The position numbers were made by a program, and so were the translations under genes. 64,000 nt of DNA from NCBI GenBank assembly GCA_026706665.1, contig JAPOYI010000245.1:27810-91809 (forward strand), written 5' to 3'. Below are positions 1 to 9,081 of the stretch, in pieces. The notes under the pieces were generated by a model. That model did not search any database, was not told where the DNA came from, and saw nothing but the letters and a program-made list of their open reading frames with translations. Source of the stretch: Gammaproteobacteria bacterium. GTDB lineage: Bacteria > Pseudomonadota > Gammaproteobacteria > Pseudomonadales > Azotimanducaceae. Positions within the stretch are counted from its first letter, which is position 1. Each line of letters opens with the position of its first letter.

Positions 1-2
1 CA

Positions 3-149
3 CCGTTCAGGTGGAGCGACGACGAGTCCTGGCGCGACCGCTACATGGAAGTGCGGTCGGAGGATATGGCGCAGCTTGCCCGGCGGGGCGAAGCGCGCAG
101 GGCGCGGCGAGTGCGCGAGAAGGCGGAAGGCAGGGCGCGAGTCGACTGA
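3..149 (+). CDS. C-terminal fragment of a CDS cut by the window start (product unknown)
   Basis: Open frame 3 from the window edge (PFRWSDDESWRDRYMEVRSEDMAQLARRGEARRARR...) to TGA at 147-149. Confidence 0.4.
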   Translation, partial: PFRWSDDESWRDRYMEVRSEDMAQLARRGEARRARRVREKAEGRARVD

Positions 150-597
150 CCCGCCGAATGCCGGAGAGCAAATCCAAACTCCTTGCATGCGTTTGGGTGA
201 TTCGAACGCGCTACGGACTCTTGTGTGGGTAGCAGGTGGTTATTGCTCCGTCCCGTACGCAGTACGTGACTCCCTCAACGAAATCCGGGGCCATGTCGGC
301 GGCGAGTTTGCGCACGTAGTCGCGAAATGGTGCCACGGAGGAAAGATCGTCCTTCGCATACGAGAAGACGTCCGCTTCGTCGCGCACCACATCGCCGAGG
401 AGATCGGCTTTCTCGAATCGACCTCTGCTCGAATTCGAATCCTTCTTCAACCTCGGAGATATATCCGGTGAAGTAGAGATTGCCGTCTCCCATGCTCCTG
501 AGATGCTCTGCCGCTTGCTCAGCCTGTTCGAGTTTTTCTCGCCGCCGCGCCAGGCACCCTTCCGCAAGCAACACGAAAAGCAACGGTGCCAACACGA

Positions 598-1002
598 TCA
601 GCTCTTCGGCGTAGGGCCGTAACGACGCTGGATCAAGTCATAGGCAAGTCTGATTCTGGGGCTGACCTTGGCGCTGATTCGAACATCTCCCGGAGTGGGC
701 TGATCAGTCTCGAGCAGCTCCTTCAGCGTGTTTGAATCGGTTCTCAATGCTGTTGTAAGTCGCTCTACGGTCGTCGCACGAACGGCAGTAACCCCTTCCG
801 CCGCTTCGACCCGCGCGACCTGCCGTTCAGAAACCCTGGATTCCTTCGCGAGTCGCTGGCGCGACCATCTTTTGCGCCTCCTGAGATCTCTGAGACGTTT
901 CGCGTCTATCTGAGCTCGGGAGGGCCCACTACTATCGACATCGGCAGGAAGAGGGGCGTCCCCCGAAAGCACAGCAGGCCCCACCGCCAGGACGAAATGC
1001 AC
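598..1002 (-). CDS. XRE-like helix-turn-helix protein
   Basis: RDLRRRKRWSRQRLAKESRVSERQVARVEAAEGVTAVRATTVERLTTAL matches an XRE HTH pattern; start uncertain. Confidence 0.6.
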   Translation of the reverse strand: MHFVLAVGPAVLSGDAPLPADVDSSGPSRAQIDAKRLRDLRRRKRWSRQRLAKESRVSERQVARVEAAEGVTAVRATTVERLTTALRTDSNTLKELLETDQPTPGDVRISAKVSPRIRLAYDLIQRRYGPTPKS

Positions 1003-1029
1003 CTTCGCCAGACACGGGGAGCTTGACTG

Positions 1030-2037
1030 CTATTTTGGCGGCAGGCCTTGTCGGGCCCTTTCGGCCTCGATCATCTGCAGGACCGCTTCTGTCGGAAAGC
1101 TCCCGATCGGCAGTCCTTCGCTGGCCACGCGATTGCCGAGCCGCTGCATCACCACGTTCGCCGGCGTCGGTTTGCCATGCAGCCGGCCGAGTTGGACGAT
1201 CTCGCCGTTCAGGAAGTCGGTCTCGATATTGCCGGTGCCGCGTTGAATGCTCTGCCAGGAGGATCCGCCGGGCCGATCGTGGCCGGGGATGGAACGGAGC
1301 CGTTGGGAACTGCTCTCGCGTCCGGCCATGAACGTTCGCATGTCGATCCATTCGATTCCGGCTACGCGATAGCACTCGGCGGCTTCCTCGCGCAGCAACG
1401 CCAGCACCTCGCCGGCGTCGTCGCCACAGACGGGCTGCACCGCATTGCCGAGGTTGGCGACCAGCTTGCCGTACTTCTGACCCATGATCGAAGCGTCCGG
1501 CAGCGAACTGAAGCCGGCTTCGGTGAGCGCTTCCGCGATGTTCTCCGCGAGGTTGTCGACACCTGACGGAAAGCGGCCGATGTCGAGCATGCCGGCAGGG
1601 TTCTCTCCCGAGTTGAAGACTTCGCCAGGGTCGAGATGTACGCCGCCCACCATTACGTTCATGCCGTATACGCGGCGGAAGCGCCGCAGCGCCATGCGTT
1701 CGTTGGCCACGCCGTTCTGACAGCAGATTACCGGAATACCGTCCCCTGCCGCTGCGTACAGGTCGGTCAGGGCGCTTTCGGTATGCTGGCTCTTGACGCA
1801 CAGGATGACCACGTCGCCATCGCGAAAATCGACGTGCCTGGGATGGTCGGTGGCGGGCATGCGAATCCGCACGTCCTGTATGGGCGTGACGAATCTGAGC
1901 CCTTGTTCTTCAATGGCACGGAAGTGCGCGCCACGGGCGATGAGCACGACGTCGTAGCCGCGCTGGAACAGGCGCGCGCCGATGCTGCCGCCGATTCCGC
2001 CGGCGCCGTAGATGATGTATCGGGTAGCTTCGTTCAT
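1030..2037 (-). CDS. Ketopantoate reductase family protein (ApbA/PanE-like)
   Basis: N-terminal Rossmann motif YIIYGAGGIGGSIGARLFQRGYDVVLIARG, full-length ORF. Confidence 0.85.
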   Translation of the reverse strand: MNEATRYIIYGAGGIGGSIGARLFQRGYDVVLIARGAHFRAIEEQGLRFVTPIQDVRIRMPATDHPRHVDFRDGDVVILCVKSQHTESALTDLYAAAGDGIPVICCQNGVANERMALRRFRRVYGMNVMVGGVHLDPGEVFNSGENPAGMLDIGRFPSGVDNLAENIAEALTEAGFSSLPDASIMGQKYGKLVANLGNAVQPVCGDDAGEVLALLREEAAECYRVAGIEWIDMRTFMAGRESSSQRLRSIPGHDRPGGSSWQSIQRGTGNIETDFLNGEIVQLGRLHGKPTPANVVMQRLGNRVASEGLPIGSFPTEAVLQMIEAERARQGLPPK

Positions 2038-2427
2038 GACGTCCCTGCCGGGGTGTTTCTGGCTTGATACAATCTGTAACTAATTGATGTCATTGCGATT
2101 ATTTTGGTGCTTTTGGGACCTTTTCCGTGTCGAAAAGGAAGTCGGGATGCAGCGGGAAGCATGCGGCAAAGGGCGAAAAGTGAAAATAAAATGGATTGTG
2201 AAACCTTAAGCGTTTGATGCCGCTTGATAATTTTCTCAAGGCCCCGGAACGGGGCCGAAACCGTATTTACTTTCCAAAATCGAGGTGTGAACATTGCAGC
2301 CCTCACCGGCCGGGTTTCACGAACGTGTAACGGTTCCTCGGCAGGGCGGAGCACTCATGCAGCCCGGCGGGTGAGGCCAATTCCAAACCTCCCCAATACC
2401 TCGGAATCGCGTGTCTCGTGCCGTCTT

Positions 2428-3567
2428 TCAGGCGGTCGCCTCGGTGCCCATCACGATGCAGCCCGACGCGGCGAACATGCCACCGACGCCAAGGCACACC
2501 GAGACTTCCGCACCCGGAACCTGCGCTGGCGCGGTGCCGCGCATCTGGCGCACGCTCTCCTGCAGCGCGTACATGCCGTACATGCCCGAGTGCATGTAGG
2601 AGAGTCCGCCGCCGTTGGTGTTGAGCGGCAGCTTTCCTCCCGGTCGCGTGTTGCCGTCAGCGATAAACCCGGCCGCTTCGCCTTTCTGACAGAACCCCAG
2701 GTCCTCAAGCCCGTAAATCGGCAGGTGCGCGAACGCGTCGTAGACCATGAGGTGATCGACGTCGTCATGGCCGATGCCCGCGTCCCGCATGGCTTCCGAT
2801 CCGGCTACGCGAAAGGCGCGCGAGGAGCACAGATCCTGCATCTGGCTGACCATCGGACTCTCCGCACTTTCGCCGGTGCCGAGGATGTGCGCGGGGTTCT
2901 GGGGAAAGTCCTTCGCCCGTTCCGCCCGGGTCAGGATCAGGGCGCCCCCGCCGTCGGTGACAAGGCAACATTCGAGCAGGTGGAACGGGTAGGCGATCAT
3001 TCGCGAAGCGAACACGTCGTCCACCGTGATCGGGTCGCGATACGATGCGCGCGGGTTGCGTCCGGCCCATTCGCGCTGAACGACGCAAACCGTGGCGAGC
3101 TGCTCATGGGTCAGGCCGTATTCCTTCATGTAGCGCAGCACGGGGATCGTGAACATCGTCGTCGGCCCCATGGCGCCGTAAGGGTTTTCAAACTGCTGCG
3201 CGAGTCCGGCGGTCCCGCCGCCACGCGCTCCCCTGCCGATCCCGGAACGGCCGCTCTCGCCGTGGGTGATCAGAACCGTCTCCGCCTGTCCGGTCTGTAT
3301 GGCGGCCACTGCGTGCCGCACATGGATCATGAAGGAGCAGCCGCCCACGCTGGTCCCGTCGACCCAGCGCGGGGTGATGCCCAGGTAATGGACCAGTTCG
3401 ACAGGCGTCGAGCCCGCGGTCGCGACGCCGTCGATGTCCTTTGCCGTCAATCCGGTATCGGCGAATGCGTTGAGGGCCGCATCGGCATGCAGTTGCAGTT
3501 GGCTCGTGTCCGGAATGCGCCCGAGTTCGGTGGTTTCCGCCGCACCGACGATGGCGACGCCCGTCAT
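2428..3567 (-). CDS. Thiolase-fold acetyl-CoA acetyltransferase / lipid-transfer-type protein
   Basis: MTGVAIVGAAETTELGRIPDTS... and C-terminal NTNGGGLSYMHSGMYGMYALQESVRQMRG; adjacent DUF35 partner. Confidence 0.85.
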   Translation of the reverse strand: MTGVAIVGAAETTELGRIPDTSQLQLHADAALNAFADTGLTAKDIDGVATAGSTPVELVHYLGITPRWVDGTSVGGCSFMIHVRHAVAAIQTGQAETVLITHGESGRSGIGRGARGGGTAGLAQQFENPYGAMGPTTMFTIPVLRYMKEYGLTHEQLATVCVVQREWAGRNPRASYRDPITVDDVFASRMIAYPFHLLECCLVTDGGGALILTRAERAKDFPQNPAHILGTGESAESPMVSQMQDLCSSRAFRVAGSEAMRDAGIGHDDVDHLMVYDAFAHLPIYGLEDLGFCQKGEAAGFIADGNTRPGGKLPLNTNGGGLSYMHSGMYGMYALQESVRQMRGTAPAQVPGAEVSVCLGVGGMFAASGCIVMGTEATA

Positions 3568-4016
3568 GCTGATTGCTCCGCAGGCTTGAACAGGGGCACG
3601 CTGATCTCATCGTTCTGGCGTTCGAAGACGGCCTGCAACGGCATGTCGAGCACCAGTGCATCCGGTGTCTGCTCGCACTCGACGATGTTCGACATCATGG
3701 TTGGACCTTCTTCCAGCTTCACCAGGGCAATGCAGTAGGGGCCGTCGAACGACGGGTGCCGCCGGTGGTTGATCACGTAGCTCAGGAGCGTTCCGCGTCC
3801 GCTGGCGGTCACGACCTCCACGTTCTTCGATCCGCAGGCGGGGCAGAACGGGCGCGAGGGAAAATAGGTGCGGTCGCAGTCGAGACATCGCTGCAACCTG
3901 ATTTCGCCGTTGCGCGTGCCTTCCCAGAAGTGCGCTGTTTCCGGCGTGGGCGTTGGCAACGGACGCGGTTGTAAGTCGGCCAATGTACTCTCTCCGGCTA
4001 TCCGGGGTTGCATCAC
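3564..4016 (-). CDS. Zn-ribbon/OB-fold (DUF35) acyl-CoA-associated protein
   Basis: RCLDCDRTYFPSRPFCPACGSKNVE zinc ribbon; overlaps thiolase start by 4 nt. Confidence 0.85.
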   Translation of the reverse strand: MMQPRIAGESTLADLQPRPLPTPTPETAHFWEGTRNGEIRLQRCLDCDRTYFPSRPFCPACGSKNVEVVTASGRGTLLSYVINHRRHPSFDGPYCIALVKLEEGPTMMSNIVECEQTPDALVLDMPLQAVFERQNDEISVPLFKPAEQSA

Positions 4017-4100
4017 AGGCCGGGTGTGCCCGGCGCTCGTTCCCCGGTTGGGTGGGCGAGAAAGTATCTTATGCGGGAGGCGCGGGAGGCAAGCGCCAAG

Positions 4101-4769
4101 CTATTCGTCGCGGGCGTCCACCTCCGCTTGGCGCAGGGCCGTATCGCCGATCCGGTCCGGCACTTCCCACTCGTGCCGGTGTGCCCTGCCGCCGTCGATG
4201 AGTTGCTGGATCGACTCCAGCGAGTGTTCCTCAAGCCTCAGGCCGGGGGCGTTCGGGTCGCGGCGGTCAGCGTGAAATTCGAGCACCTCGGCACCCGCAG
4301 GGCCGGCCTTGAACTTGTACGGCATGCCGTTCGGCAGGAACATGACCGAGCCCGCTCGCAGCTTGCGCCGGCCCAGGACGATCTCGCCGGCGATCACATA
4401 GTAGAGGCAGTCCCCGGAACCGGGATGACTGTGGCGAAACAGCGGGAAATTGGCCCCGAACCACACATGGGACAAACGCATTCCGTTGGGCGATTCGTCC
4501 TGGCCGAACAATCGCGTCGAAGTGATACCTCCCGAGAGCGCTTCGGCCATCTCGAGGATCTTCTCCTGCACGGGACCCTCGCCGTATTTCTCCGCCAGGG
4601 CGCTGTGCTCGAAGATCTGGAGCGTGCGGGACTCATCCGGGGTACCGCGGGAGGATGGCGTGGTGATCTCGGGATTCGCGCGAATCTCGAAAGGCCCGCG
4701 TTCGGAAACGAACCGCCTTCTTGTTCGTTCGCGAGGACGTTCGCGGGTGTGCCCGTGTGGTTCGGCCAT
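4101..4769 (-). CDS. Cupin domain protein, tandem copy 1
   Basis: HSHPGSGDCLYYVIAGEIVLGRRKLRAGSVMFLPNGMPYKFKAGPAGAEVLEFHA cupin motif. Confidence 0.8.
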   Translation of the reverse strand: MAEPHGHTRERPRERTRRRFVSERGPFEIRANPEITTPSSRGTPDESRTLQIFEHSALAEKYGEGPVQEKILEMAEALSGGITSTRLFGQDESPNGMRLSHVWFGANFPLFRHSHPGSGDCLYYVIAGEIVLGRRKLRAGSVMFLPNGMPYKFKAGPAGAEVLEFHADRRDPNAPGLRLEEHSLESIQQLIDGGRAHRHEWEVPDRIGDTALRQAEVDARDE

Positions 4770-4771
4770 GG

Positions 4772-5428
4772 CTAGTTGTCTCCCTCGGCGTCCAGCTCCG
4801 CCTGGCGCAAGGCAGTATCACCGATCTTTTCGGGCACTACCCATTCGTGCTGGTGTGCCTTGCCTTCGTCGATGAGCTGCTGGACCGATTCCAGGGAGTG
4901 CTCCTCGAGCTTCAGCCCCGGGGCGTTCGGGTCGCCGCCGCCGGCTCGAAATTCGAGTACTTCGACTCCAGCGGGTCCTGCCTTGAACTTGTAGGGCATG
5001 CCGCTCGGCAGAAACATGACCGAGCCGGCTCGCAGTTTGCGCCGGCCCAGGACGAGTTCGCCGGCGACCACGTAGTAGAGGCAGTCCCCAGCCTTGGGAT
5101 GACTGTGGCGGAACAGCGGGTAGTGGGGCCCGAACCAGACGTGGACCAGGACCATGCCGTTGGGCGAGTCCTGCCCGAACAGCCGCGTCGAAGCAATGCC
5201 GGGCCATAGCGTCCTGACCATTTCGATCATCTTCCGCCGGACCGGCGCTTCCCCGCACTTTTCGGCGAGTTCGCTGCATTCAAAAGCACGGGCGCCGTAC
5301 TCGTCGTCAATCTCCTCGGCTTGGCGGGGTGGATTGATGGCGGGGTTGGCGGATATCTCGAATGGGCCGCGCTCGGAAGAGAACCGAACCCTTCTTCGTT
5401 GTCCTGCGGGCGCGTCGGGTTCGGCCAC
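4772..5428 (-). CDS. Cupin domain protein, tandem copy 2
   Basis: Paralogous to copies 1 and 3; GTG start at 5428 (VAEPDAPAGQRRRVRF) overlaps the copy 3 stop (TAGTG). Confidence 0.8.
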   Translation of the reverse strand: MAEPDAPAGQRRRVRFSSERGPFEISANPAINPPRQAEEIDDEYGARAFECSELAEKCGEAPVRRKMIEMVRTLWPGIASTRLFGQDSPNGMVLVHVWFGPHYPLFRHSHPKAGDCLYYVVAGELVLGRRKLRAGSVMFLPSGMPYKFKAGPAGVEVLEFRAGGGDPNAPGLKLEEHSLESVQQLIDEGKAHQHEWVVPEKIGDTALRQAELDAEGDN

Positions 5429-6090
5429 TATTTGGTTCTCCCTTCCAGTTCCGCCTGGCGTATCGTCGTATCGCCGCACTGCTCGGGGGCTTTCCACTCG
5501 TGCTGGTGCGCTTTCCCCGCGTCGATGATCTGCTGGATCGCTTCGATGGAGTCCTCCGCAAGCTTGATGATGGGGGCGCTTGGGTCACCCTCGCCGTCGG
5601 ACCGATACTCGAGTACCTCGGCCCCGGCAGGACCCGCCCTGAACTTGTACGGCATGCCATCCGGCAGGAAGATGACGGAACCAGCCCCCAGTCTTCGCGA
5701 ACCCAGGTAGATTTCGCCGGCGACCACACAGTAGAGGCAATCGCCAAATTTCGGATGGCTGTGGCGGGATAGCTGATAGTTTGCCCCCATCCACACATGG
5801 GACAGGCGCATGCCGTTGGGCGCGTCCTGGTCGAACAGCCGCGTCGAAGTGATGCCTCCCGCCGTTGCATGGGCCATCTCGACCATCTTTTCTTCGCCGG
5901 CCTTCCCGTATCTCTCGGACAGCGGGCTTTGCTCGTAGTTCTCGCGAACGCGGGCCCTGTCGACGGTGCCGCGCTTGCGGGGCTGGTTGAGGGTGGGGTT
6001 GGCGCGTATCTCGAACGGGCCGCGTTCGGAGATGTAACGTCGCGGCTTCTTCGGAGGTCGTTCTACCGGATGTTCTTGCGGTTCAGCCAT
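5428..6090 (-). CDS. Cupin domain protein, tandem copy 3
   Basis: MAEPQEHPVERPPKKPRRYISERGPFEIRANP...; paralogous to copies 1 and 2. Confidence 0.8.
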   Translation of the reverse strand: MAEPQEHPVERPPKKPRRYISERGPFEIRANPTLNQPRKRGTVDRARVRENYEQSPLSERYGKAGEEKMVEMAHATAGGITSTRLFDQDAPNGMRLSHVWMGANYQLSRHSHPKFGDCLYCVVAGEIYLGSRRLGAGSVIFLPDGMPYKFRAGPAGAEVLEYRSDGEGDPSAPIIKLAEDSIEAIQQIIDAGKAHQHEWKAPEQCGDTTIRQAELEGRTK

Positions 6091-6175
6091 GGAGGCGCCC
6101 GATTGTTCCTATGGGGATGAGCATAGTCGCGAGAGCCGTGATCGGCAATCGGTCGGCAGGACGATACGTGCGAAT

Positions 6176-6287
6176 CCAGCGAGTGCACCTCGAGCTTCAG
6201 GCCGGGGGCGTTCGGGTCCCCGCCCGCGGATGACTATGGCGATAAATTCTGCGGTTGTTCTTCTACCCGTTCTTGCGGTTCAGCCAT
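6176..6287 (-). pseudogene. Remnant of a fourth cupin copy (both ends retained, middle lost)
   Basis: Minus-strand ATG at 6287 gives MAEPQERVEEQPQ...; after a stop, another frame gives AGGDPNAPGLKLEVHSLDS, the cupin C-terminal segment. Confidence 0.75.
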
Positions 6288-6366
6288 CCTGATCCCCCTG
6301 TTCTCCCTACGGGGATGAGCACAATCGCGAGGGTGGCAATCCGCCAGTGGTCAGTCAGGGTGCCCT

Positions 6367-7173
6367 TTAGGCAGGAGGCAGTCGTTCGATCCATGGAAAG
6401 GCCGGATCGCCGACACAGAAAAAGTCCGGGTTCAGGAGTGACGGCTTGGTGTTGTACGCGAGTTCGGAACCGTCGAAACGCAGTACGGCACCGCCTGCGG
6501 CGGTCAGTACCGCCTGCGCGGCCCCGGTGTCCCACTCCGAGGTGGGGCCCAGCCGTGGATAGAAGTCCGCCAGGCCCTCGGCCAGCATGCAGAACTTGAG
6601 GGAGCTGCCGACAGACTGTCGGGCGACGCGGCCGAAGGCGGCCCGCAGCGCGTCGAGATAACGCTCGAGCCGTCCACTACCGTGGCTGCGGCTAGCGACG
6701 ACTGTCAGCCCATGCGCTGGTGAAACGGCGCGGGTCCTGAGCGGCTGGCGACCGTCCCGCGTGGTCTTGTGGGCGACTCCCGAGATCACGTCGCCGAAGA
6801 ACACTTCTTCGCGCACCGGCACGCCGACCACGCCCGTCACCGGTCGGTTGGCATCGATCAGCGCGATGTTGACCGTGAAGTCGCCGTTTCGGTTCACGAA
6901 CTCCCTGGTGCCGTCGAGGGGGTCCACCAGCCAGTATCGATCCCAAGTCCGGCGGACCTCGAAATCCGCAGGTTCGGACTCTTCCGAGATGATGGGGAGA
7001 TCGGGCGTCAGGCGGCGCAGGCCGGCGACGATGATGTCGTGAGCGCGCAGGTCCGCGATGGTGACCGGCGAAGCGTCTGCCTTCCTCCGGACTTCGAATT
7101 CTCCCGCATAGACCTGCATGATCGCGTCGCCGGCCCGGCGCGCGAGGTCGATCAGTTCATCGGCCAGATTCAT
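6367..7173 (-). CDS. cysQ: 3'(2'),5'-bisphosphate nucleotidase (CysQ-like, inositol monophosphatase family)
   Basis: MNLADELIDLARRAGDAIMQVYAG..., EESEP and WLVDPLDGTREFVNRNGDFTVNIALI motifs; start set at 7173 rather than ORF start 7431. Confidence 0.85.
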   Translation of the reverse strand: MNLADELIDLARRAGDAIMQVYAGEFEVRRKADASPVTIADLRAHDIIVAGLRRLTPDLPIISEESEPADFEVRRTWDRYWLVDPLDGTREFVNRNGDFTVNIALIDANRPVTGVVGVPVREEVFFGDVISGVAHKTTRDGRQPLRTRAVSPAHGLTVVASRSHGSGRLERYLDALRAAFGRVARQSVGSSLKFCMLAEGLADFYPRLGPTSEWDTGAAQAVLTAAGGAVLRFDGSELAYNTKPSLLNPDFFCVGDPAFPWIERLPPA

Positions 7174-7231
7174 GGAGCAGGCGTTCTCCCTCCCGGGGCA
7201 GAAAAATCCTATACCATCGATGAATGGTTGA

Positions 7232-7927
7232 GTGGTAGATGCTGCCCTGCTGGAAGAGGACTCATCGCTGAACGCCCGTCGCCCACGGTTCATGCCGATG
7301 CTTGAACGGGTACCCGCAGCTTTGCTGATGGGTTGCGCGCCGTTCGCTCTGGCAGACATCGGAAACCTCGTTGTCGACCTTCCACCGCAGGTCGAGTGGA
7401 CCATGGTCACAGACGAAGCGACTAACGGCACCTACAACAGGGTGTGGATACCAGCAGGGACCACGGTTGAAGACACCGAACTCTGGATGATCGCTTCGTT
7501 AAAGTTCGATGTAGAGAGAAGGCTATCGGCGAGACTGGTCCTCAGGGGATTGAGGGATGTTGCGCACGCTGACTGCACGGATCTGATCTACCGCCGCCCC
7601 GAGAAGATCGTCCTCGAAAACCATCTCCTCGACAAACAACATCTCTACGGCGTCCCCAAGAGATTCGTCAAGAAGTACACCAGCTACTCGGGGGGATACT
7701 TTTGCGCCAAGCGGCATGATCGAGAGTACGGCACCGTAACGCAACATAGAGTCTTGTCTCACCGCAATACGGTGTTCGTCGTAACAAGCGAGCTGCGGGT
7801 CCCGCCGACCAGCGAGGCGGGTATGCTCCCATTCGACACAAGGGAGGACATCGTGTCGTTCATGACGAGGATGGAGGCGTCGTTACGCGTCGTCCAGGAC
7901 GCGGTTCGGATTGTCCCGGCCTCCTGA
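7232..7927 (+). CDS. Hypothetical protein, possibly exported
   Basis: Full-length ORF, hydrophobic N-terminal segment (PAALLMGCAPFALADIG), overlaps next start. Confidence 0.55.
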   Translation: MVDAALLEEDSSLNARRPRFMPMLERVPAALLMGCAPFALADIGNLVVDLPPQVEWTMVTDEATNGTYNRVWIPAGTTVEDTELWMIASLKFDVERRLSARLVLRGLRDVAHADCTDLIYRRPEKIVLENHLLDKQHLYGVPKRFVKKYTSYSGGYFCAKRHDREYGTVTQHRVLSHRNTVFVVTSELRVPPTSEAGMLPFDTREDIVSFMTRMEASLRVVQDAVRIVPAS

Positions 7928-8580
7928 TGGTCGATTGGTCGGAGGTCGAGACCGTCCTGCTGGACATGGACGGTACCCTCATCGACCTCTACTTCGACAA
8001 CTTCCTCTGGAACCAGCGTCTGCCCGAGGTGGTGGCGGCGGCACGCGGCATCGGCGTTGCGGCAGCCCGCGAGCAACTGTACGGGCATATGCGCGGGATA
8101 CCGCGTTCGCTTGACTACTATTCTCTCGACTACTGGTCCCGGTACGCGGGGCTCGACATCGTCGGATTGCACCGCGAGCTTTCGCACCTCATTGCCTACC
8201 GTGCGAATGCCTCGCGTTTCGTGCGCGCGGTCCGGGCATCGGGACGCCGCGCTGTCCTCGTCACCAATGCGCATCCGAAGAGTCTGGCGGTGAAGGACGC
8301 ACGGCTCGACCTGACCGTCGAACTGGATGCCCACTACTCGGCGCACGCGTTCGGCCACCCGAAGCAGTATGGGGAGTTCTGGTCGGCGCTGAATCGGCAC
8401 GATCCGTACGATCCGGCGCGTACGCTTTTCATCGACGACGACGAGGATGTGCTGGGGGCGGCGCTGGAGAGCGGGATCGACCAGGTGCTGTGCGTGGCGC
8501 AGCCGGACTCGCAGGCCCCGAAGCGTTCGGCCCTGCCGTTCACGGCACTGGACGATTTCGAGGAGATCATGCCATTTTGA
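7927..8580 (+). CDS. HAD-family GMP/IMP nucleotidase-like phosphatase (YrfG-like)
   Basis: VLLDMDGTLIDLYFDNFLWNQRLP HAD motif I; TLFIDDDEDVLGAALESGI motif IV. Confidence 0.8.
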   Translation: MVDWSEVETVLLDMDGTLIDLYFDNFLWNQRLPEVVAAARGIGVAAAREQLYGHMRGIPRSLDYYSLDYWSRYAGLDIVGLHRELSHLIAYRANASRFVRAVRASGRRAVLVTNAHPKSLAVKDARLDLTVELDAHYSAHAFGHPKQYGEFWSALNRHDPYDPARTLFIDDDEDVLGAALESGIDQVLCVAQPDSQAPKRSALPFTALDDFEEIMPF

Positions 8581-8978
8581 ATTCGGTGCGCCTCGACAAG
8601 TGGCTATGGGCGGCGCGCTTCTTCAAGACGCGCTCCCAGGCAAAGACGGCCATCGACGGCGGTCATGTGCGGCTGAACGGAAGGCGCGCCAAGGCGTCCA
8701 GGGAAGTGAAAGTTGGAGATACGCTGGACATCAGGCGCGGTTTCGAGGACTTCACCGTAAGCGTCCGGGACGTGGCGGAGCGGCGCCGCAGTGCAGCGGA
8801 GGCCGCCGTCCTGTATCGCGAGACCGAGGCGTCCGTGGCGAAGCGGGAGCGGGAGCTTCAGATGCGCCGGGCTGCGAGCTGGCAGACGTCCTATGGACGG
8901 CCGTCGAAGCGGGACCGGAGACGGATGGAGCAGTTCAGGGAAGGGCTTTCCAGGCAAGGCCGGCGCACCCGTGATTGA
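8577..8978 (+). CDS. hslR: Ribosome-associated heat shock protein Hsp15 (S4 domain)
   Basis: TTG start at 8577 (TTGA overlap): NSVRLDKWLWAARFFKTRSQAKTAIDGGHVRLNGRRAKASREVKVGDTL. Confidence 0.85.
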   Translation: MNSVRLDKWLWAARFFKTRSQAKTAIDGGHVRLNGRRAKASREVKVGDTLDIRRGFEDFTVSVRDVAERRRSAAEAAVLYRETEASVAKRERELQMRRAASWQTSYGRPSKRDRRRMEQFREGLSRQGRRTRD

Positions 8979-9081
8979 TGGGGGCGAAGGCATGGGCTGG
9001 CCGCCCGCTGGCCGCCCTGGGCCACTATGACGGACAGGCGTGGCCCGGTATGATTCGCCAAACCCACCAAGGAACTTGTCA

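Noticed and set aside
2240-2256. ggccccg-gaa-cggggcc hairpin as terminator for the thiolase operon
   Set aside because: Stem is good but there is no convincing U tract on either strand and it lies about 170 bp past the stop; not strong enough to annotate
2224-3738. 504-aa plus-strand ORF
   Set aside because: Antisense to the thiolase gene, compositionally Arg/His-rich with no domain
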